Positions 6,631 to 7,417 of a stretch of DNA of 7,417 bases are shown here, piece by piece. The stretch covers positions 1-7,417 of the forward strand of contig DOEX01000176.1 of the NCBI GenBank assembly GCA_003532515.1. Reading direction: 5' to 3'. Under the pieces are notes generated by a model that saw only the letters and a program-made list of their open reading frames with translations, was not told the origin of the DNA and searched no databases. Every line of letters begins with the position of its first letter. Within the stretch, counting starts at the first letter, position 1. The translations under genes were made by a program, and so were the position numbers. Origin of the DNA: Anaerolineaceae bacterium (GTDB lineage Bacteria; Chloroflexota; Anaerolineae; Anaerolineales; Anaerolineaceae).

Positions 6631-6635
6631 AAAGG
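6631..6635 (+). promoter_or_regulatory. Ribosome binding site that fixes the GTG start of hppA
   Basis: AAAGG lies six bases before GTG 6642. It is the only good Shine-Dalgarno near the 5' end of the frame; the later in-frame ATG at 6735 has none. Several in-frame stops (6606, 6615, 6630, 6636) rule out a start further upstream. Confidence 0.65.
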
Positions 6636-6641
6636 TGAAAC

Positions 6642-7417
6642 GTGCGGACATCGAGTTCTGAGATTAATCAACAATCTTCCTCCAATCAGCTATTTTCTAT
6701 TCTACGCAACCGCTGGTTTATTTTGGGTATTGGCATGCTCCTTGTCAGCATTGTGCTGGCATTTACCCTCGACATGCAACTTTACAGGGTTTCGCTTGTA
6801 GCGGGTTTGCTCGGTGTCGCTCTGGCAGGCTATTTCATCTTACGCATCACCCTGCGACCGGTTCAGTCAGCCGCCATGACCGAGGTAGCGAATGACATTC
6901 GCAATGGAGCGAAAACCTACCTCAAACGGCAGGTCAAGACAATTTTGATGGTCACCCCCTTCTTTGCTGGACTGTTATATTTAATCCTGGACTGGAAAGT
7001 TGCAGTAACCGGTGTTTTTGGGGTGCTGACTTCACTACTGGCATCCTATATTGGTATGAGTGTGAGCGTGCGTACAAACTTACAGACCGCTGATATCGCC
7101 AATGAAGGCAAGCGCAGCCCCTTCCGCATCGCCTTATTTGGCGGTTCGGTGATGGGCTTTTGTATTACGGGGTTGAGTCTGATCGTCCTATCTTTCCTCT
7201 TCAGCATTTTTAAGGATCCGAACGCGCTTATCGGTTTCGCGTTTGGAGGCGGGCTCGCAGCTCTATTTGCTCAGATTGGCGGGGGTATTTTTACTAAATC
7301 CGCGGATATCGGCGCAGACCTGGTCGGAAAAATTGAATCAAACATTCCCGAAGATGACCCGAGAAATGCTGCCGTTATTGCCGACCTGGTTGGCGACAAT
7401 GTGGGCGATTGCGCCGG
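6642..7417 (+). CDS. hppA: Membrane-bound ion-pumping pyrophosphatase, N-terminal third, 3' end outside the window
   Basis: The enzyme hydrolyses cytoplasmic pyrophosphate and pumps H+ and/or Na+ across the membrane. The first 258 codons are present of a family usually 650-800 residues long. Family blocks are clear: an EVANDIRNGAKTYLKRQ-type stretch (81-97), ASYIGMSVSVRTNLQTADIA (centre), FGGSVMG, then GGGIFTKSADIGADLVGKIE (213-232), PEDDPRN (236-242) and GDNVGDCA (251-258). Substrate and Mg ligands are kept: K219, D222, D226, K230, E232, D248, D252, D256. Two positions depart from the family: Q211 replaces the conserved Arg of FARxGGG (plant R242), and L249 replaces Asn in IADNVGDNVGD. An extra hydrophobic segment (25-43) precedes the usual first helix. 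The residues that set ion and potassium dependence lie beyond the window, so pump type cannot be decided. The start is GTG 6642 by its ribosome site. Confidence 0.93.
   Translation, partial: MRTSSSEINQQSSSNQLFSILRNRWFILGIGMLLVSIVLAFTLDMQLYRVSLVAGLLGVALAGYFILRITLRPVQSAAMTEVANDIRNGAKTYLKRQVKTILMVTPFFAGLLYLILDWKVAVTGVFGVLTSLLASYIGMSVSVRTNLQTADIANEGKRSPFRIALFGGSVMGFCITGLSLIVLSFLFSIFKDPNALIGFAFGGGLAALFAQIGGGIFTKSADIGADLVGKIESNIPEDDPRNAAVIADLVGDNVGDCA

Noticed and set aside
6598..6801. A 67-codon plus-strand frame beginning at TTG 6598
   Set aside because: It overlaps the start of hppA in another frame and has no conserved motif; the hppA frame from GTG 6642 has a ribosome site and clear family blocks.

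Overview
This 7.4 kb window is a compact stretch of ordinary bacterial chromosome with about half G+C and the standard genetic code. The gene set is a membrane-anchored clostripain-type peptidase with a large C-terminal region, a YbaN/DUF454 protein, a DUF998 protein, a free-standing NAD(P)H-hydrate dehydratase and a membrane pyrophosphatase. It fits Chloroflexota, most likely the Anaerolineae. That placement is an inference from gene style, not from a marker gene, and is held at moderate-to-low confidence.

Layout: (1) bases 1-2292 hold the 3' part of a C11 (clostripain) cysteine peptidase gene whose start lies before the window; a strong intrinsic terminator follows at 2311-2346. (2) An MFS transporter gene (2432-3721) and a DUF454 inner-membrane protein gene (3780-4181) run on the plus strand, each preceded by the same TGTTATAC-type extended -10 element. 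(3) A DUF998 membrane protein gene (4793-4140) on the minus strand converges on the DUF454 gene and overlaps its 3' end by 42 bases. (4) A 231-base divergent promoter region separates it from a small cupin gene (5025-5351), which is followed by a hairpin. (5) An ADP/ATP-dependent NAD(P)H-hydrate dehydratase gene, nnrD type (5493-6458), starts directly beside an 11-bp inverted repeat. (6) A good sigma-70-type promoter and a leader of about 115 bases precede the first 258 codons of an hppA-type membrane pyrophosphatase, which starts at GTG 6642 and runs off the end of the window.

The genes look mostly like separate transcription units: peptidase activity at the cell surface, metabolite transport, repair of damaged nicotinamide cofactors, and pyrophosphate-driven ion pumping. 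Only the MFS and DUF454 genes could plausibly be co-transcribed. I found no tRNA, rRNA, CRISPR array, insertion sequence or defence or secondary-metabolite system, and nothing that amounts to a clearly new multi-gene system. The points most worth a second look are the departures of the pyrophosphatase from its family's conserved residues, the inverted repeat at the nnrD start, and the codon-aligned antisense overlap of the DUF454 and DUF998 genes.
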